8,704 nucleotides of DNA. Source: Flavisolibacter sp. Its GTDB lineage: Bacteria; Bacteroidota; Bacteroidia; Chitinophagales; Chitinophagaceae. The notes under the pieces are model-generated. The model saw only the letters and a program-made list of their open reading frames with translations, was not told the origin of the DNA and did not search any database. Below are positions 5,820 to 8,704 of the stretch, in pieces. Position 1 is the first letter of the stretch. Each line of letters opens with the position of its first letter. The stretch covers positions 1 through 8,704 of the forward strand of contig JAGIAB010000114.1 in the NCBI GenBank assembly GCA_017745135.1. The letters run 5' to 3'. A program made the position numbers and the translations under genes.

Positions 5820-8704
5820 TCATTTCTTTAATCTGAAAACCTTCATTTTATCGTCATTAACGGCAACCAATAATAAACGCTCCTTCGAAGGGGTGGTAAT
5901 GATTTTCATATCCTTTACATCACCGTCAATAATCAACCCGCTTTGGAGCGGAGATATAGCCTTGAAGGCCCCTTTGCCATCACCTTTTAATAGCAACCCA
6001 TAAGATGCATCATACATTCCGGTCATTACCTCGGCTTGGTATTCATTACCGGCCAGGATGATGTCTAAATTTCCATCACCATCCACATCGGTACAAATAA
6101 TACTGTTCACCGGCGACAGTTGTGCCTCTGTAGGCAGCGCATGCATTTCAAATTTGCCATTGCCCTTATTTTCAAGCCAGCTAGTCCGGGTTTCTTCGCA
6201 CACTAATTCTAACATATCTTCCTTTTGCCCGCTAAGGATATCTTCAATTTTTGCTTTTGAGTAGCTGGCATGCCGTTCATACTTTTTTCGGATGGCGGGT
6301 ACCTGACCTGCAAACTGGTTACGATCAATGGCGGGGTACAAATGCCTTTCACCATTTTGATCGGGGATATAGTAGGCTATCAAAGGATCAACGCTGCCGT
6401 TCCCATCCAGATCTTTTGCAAAGAGTTTGATCGGTTCTTTTGGTGAGGCTTTGTATCTATTATTTAGTCCAAGATTGCCTGCAACAATATCAAGATCCCC
6501 GTCACCGTCTAAATCAGCAACTGCCAGGCTTCGCCATTGTCCGCTCATATTTTGTAAACCGGTTGCTTCGGTTACTTCTTCAAGCTTTTGCCCGTTATTT
6601 CTAAAAAACCGGATTTTTGTCCACTCCCCTGCAATAATCAGGTCCAGTTTTTTATCACCATCGAAATCAGCCCATACTGCCGATGTAATCATTCCCCCTT
6701 CGTGCAGGACCGCACAAACGTCTTGTGTTACGTCAGTAAAATTTCCCTTTCCATCGTTCTGCAAAATGTAACTAAATGGAGAGACAGGATACCGGGTGGG
6801 GAATATCCGTCCGCCAATAAATAAGTCGATGTCTCCATCGCCGTCATAGTCAGCACCCGCCACTGCCTGTGCACTTGTAGATATGGATTTGGGAAGTGCA
6901 TTGGTATCCAAAGAAAAATTACCCTTGCCATCATTTTTAAACAGCCTTGGACGATAATAAGGAGAGCCTGGCGCAAATTCATTGCTTCCGCTATTGATGA
7001 AAAGATCGAGGTCCTTATCGCCATCTGCATCAAAGAATAAAGCGCCAAGGTCTTCTTCTATTTTTTTATCTGCAACCAGTTCTGTATAGGTGAAACGTCC
7101 ATTTCTCTGCTGTGTATAAATTCGTCCTGACTGGAAGAAAGCACCGCCTACAAAAAAATCAGTAAGCCCGTCACCATTCACATCACCTTCCGTAATAAAA
7201 GGACCTAACTGCGAATATTTTTGCGGCAAGAGGCTTTGATACCTGTAATCAACAAATATCGAATCCCGGTGTTTGAAATCGATGCCATTTTCATTACTGA
7301 TGTCTGTAAAAAATTCAAATGAACCTGGTATGGGTGGTATCCTTTCCCTGGTTGCGTCTTTTTGTTTGAGCAGTATCAAATGGTTACTCTGTATATTTTC
7401 TAACACTTGTTCTTTATCGTTAGGCCAGGTTACCACCAGTGAATCAATTATGGTTGCTTTGCCCAAACCAAAATGTAAGATTTTATCAACGGTAGAGGCA
7501 TACCCTCTTACCGGTGCTTGTTCTAAAATTTGCATCTTCCTCCTACTATACAACTTTACAACAGCCCCAAAACCATTCCTGTTTAAGCTATCACCTTCCA
7601 GCTTAATCTTTAGGTATCGATTTGCTGTATCCTTTTTTGAGGTGATGAGGTCATTGCGCAATACAGAAGCTTCCTGGTTAATGTTGTTGGTCATCAGGTC
7701 AAGGTCGCCATCACCGTCAAAGTCGGCATACACGCAGCCATTAGACACTGTAGGTGTGGAAATGCCGGCTGCTTTTGAAAGATCGGAGAAAGTCAGGTCG
7801 CCATTGTTTCGAAAAAAGTAATTCGGTAGCTGGCGGCTGCCATATTCATTCAGTTTCTTTCTCAATGCGCTATCTTTTTGTTTCCGGGTGCTGAGATGCC
7901 TTATGTCGGCATCAGACTGATACTGCAGGAAATCGTTATTCAGCATATTCTTGCCAAATCCGTTTGTGATATGCATGTCTTTCCAACCATCGTTATCAAA
8001 ATCAGCCATCAATACACTCCAGCTCCAGTCGGTTTCATGTATGCCGGCGAATTGCCCTATCTCACTGAAAAAAGGTTCAGTAGTTGTTCCTGTTGCTCTC
8101 ACTCCATTGTTTAGTTGAAGCATATTGCGCATAAACGCCGGCTCGTACTTCATTCTGCGTTCCAGTTCATAGCGATAAAAGTCCATTGCTGCATACATCA
8201 TTTTCTTACGTTCGTTGTCCTTAGGCAGCATGTCTAATGTAACAATGTCAATCAACCCATCATTGTTGGCATCGGCCGCATCCACTCCCATGCTGGAGTA
8301 GCTTTGGTGTTTGAGGGAAGAAGCAATGGCGTTACGGAAACTGCCGTTTCCATTATTCAACCATAATTTGTCGTTGACGATGTAGTCATTCGCTACATAA
8401 ATATCAGGACGGTTATCTCCATTAAGATCGCTAATGGCAATGCCCAGGCCATAACCGATTTCCTTGATGCCGGCTTCGGCGGAAACATCTTTAAAAACGG
8501 GGTGGCCATTTGACACCGTTTCGTTGCGGTAAAGTTTATCGCCTGCTATAGGATGCCTGATACTGTCAGTAGGGATCACATTATTCATATGCGACTCGTA
8601 AATGGCATGGTTAAGCAAGTACATGTCAAGGTCCCCATCGCCATCATAATCTAAAAAAGCAGCCTGTGTGGAAAAGCTGGTATCGGCAAGGCCATATTCT
8701 TTTG
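5820..8704 (-). CDS. VCBS/FG-GAP repeat protein with ASPIC/UnbV domain (CRTAC1-like), N-terminus outside window
   Basis: A large repeat protein of a family usually exported in Bacteroidota; its biochemical role is not known. The frame is open from 8704 to the TGA at 5822-5820, giving 960 complete codons. The ATG at 8624 is internal: the preceding 26 codons already encode family sequence ending in a 'DYDGDGDLD' calcium-binding motif. Counting residues from that Met, further Asp-rich FG-GAP/VCBS motifs of the DxDxDGxxD kind start at 67, 118, 208, 301, 481, 532, 592, 653, 704, 738 and 846, making twelve visible. An ASPIC/UnbV domain occupies about 345-420 ('NRNGFGAVVKLYS', 'LHFGLG', 'DSLVVTWPN') and splits the repeats into an N-terminal set and a C-terminal set of seven, consistent with two beta-propellers. 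Residues about 747-840 are a longer insert with 'QVPAIRKKYERHASY', which I recall as usual in this family. Full length is probably about 1,100 residues, with a signal peptide beyond the right edge. Not obviously linked to the kinases. Confidence 0.93.
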   Translation of the reverse strand, partial: KEYGLADTSFSTQAAFLDYDGDGDLDMYLLNHAIYESHMNNVIPTDSIRHPIAGDKLYRNETVSNGHPVFKDVSAEAGIKEIGYGLGIAISDLNGDNRPDIYVANDYIVNDKLWLNNGNGSFRNAIASSLKHQSYSSMGVDAADANNDGLIDIVTLDMLPKDNERKKMMYAAMDFYRYELERRMKYEPAFMRNMLQLNNGVRATGTTTEPFFSEIGQFAGIHETDWSWSVLMADFDNDGWKDMHITNGFGKNMLNNDFLQYQSDADIRHLSTRKQKDSALRKKLNEYGSRQLPNYFFRNNGDLTFSDLSKAAGISTPTVSNGCVYADFDGDGDLDLMTNNINQEASVLRNDLITSKKDTANRYLKIKLEGDSLNRNGFGAVVKLYSRRKMQILEQAPVRGYASTVDKILHFGLGKATIIDSLVVTWPNDKEQVLENIQSNHLILLKQKDATRERIPPIPGSFEFFTDISNENGIDFKHRDSIFVDYRYQSLLPQKYSQLGPFITEGDVNGDGLTDFFVGGAFFQSGRIYTQQRNGRFTYTELVADKKIEEDLGALFFDADGDKDLDLFINSGSNEFAPGSPYYRPRLFKNDGKGNFSLDTNALPKSISTSAQAVAGADYDGDGDIDLFIGGRIFPTRYPVSPFSYILQNDGKGNFTDVTQDVCAVLHEGGMITSAVWADFDGDKKLDLIIAGEWTKIRFFRNNGQKLEEVTEATGLQNMSGQWRSLAVADLDGDGDLDIVAGNLGLNNRYKASPKEPIKLFAKDLDGNGSVDPLIAYYIPDQNGERHLYPAIDRNQFAGQVPAIRKKYERHASYSKAKIEDILSGQKEDMLELVCEETRTSWLENKGNGKFEMHALPTEAQLSPVNSIICTDVDGDGNLDIILAGNEYQAEVMTGMYDASYGLLLKGDGKGAFKAISPLQSGLIIDGDVKDMKIITTPSKERLLLVAVNDDKMKVFRLKK

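Noticed and set aside
5716..6003. Plus-strand frame starting in the intergenic gap
   Set aside because: Two thirds of it is antisense to the VCBS protein, and the part in the gap has no recognisable pattern or start signal.
6058..8114. Plus-strand frames at 6058-6264, 6427-6771, 6588-6824, 7273-7821 and 7878-8114, and the minus-strand frame at 6728-7048
   Set aside because: All are shadows of the VCBS/FG-GAP gene. The repeated 'SPSKSA' in the plus-strand translations is the complement of the Asp-Gly-Asp repeat codons and not a genuine repeat protein.
8622..8624. ATG as the true start of the VCBS protein
   Set aside because: The frame stays open to the window edge, and the codons just upstream encode a 'DYDGDGDLD' motif typical of the family, so this Met is internal.

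Overview
The window looks like chromosomal DNA of a Bacteroidota species, most likely a soil or freshwater relative of Chitinophaga or Niastella. Three things point that way: kinases built from stacked PAS domains around an 'AASHDMKEP' H-box, a very large VCBS/FG-GAP protein with an embedded ASPIC/UnbV domain, and start regions without a Shine-Dalgarno sequence but with TAnnTTTG-like -7 boxes. The family assignment is inference from protein style; no rRNA or other marker gene is present.

Layout. Positions 1-2370 (minus strand) hold a soluble sensor histidine kinase with four PAS domains. Its last few residues lie beyond the left edge, so it is open at the 3' end. A 177-bp divergent intergenic region follows. 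Positions 2548-5010 (plus strand) hold a second, complete four-PAS sensor histidine kinase of 820 residues. Its stop codon overlaps that of a convergent single-domain, CheY/Rcp1-like response regulator (minus strand, 5007-5411, or 5432 with a TTG start). A stretch of roughly 390 bp without a recognisable gene follows; it carries a perfect 8-bp inverted repeat. From 5820 to the right edge the minus strand encodes at least 960 residues of an extracellular-type VCBS/FG-GAP protein with an ASPIC/UnbV domain in the middle; its N-terminus and any signal peptide lie outside the window.

How the genes may work together. Both kinases are predicted to be cytoplasmic, lack a receiver domain of their own, and share nearly identical H-box and ATPase signatures, so they look like diverged paralogues. 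The adjacent receiver-only protein has no DNA-binding output and is the obvious candidate phosphoacceptor for one or both. The group would then be a phosphorelay acting through protein-protein contact rather than direct transcription control. Nothing in the sequence links the large VCBS protein to this relay; it is probably an independent neighbour.

I see no tRNA, rRNA, CRISPR array, transposase or phage gene. The window is largely ordinary; the points worth a second look are the divergent kinase pair, the overlapping convergent stops, the unexplained hairpin in the gap, and the two-propeller architecture of the VCBS protein.
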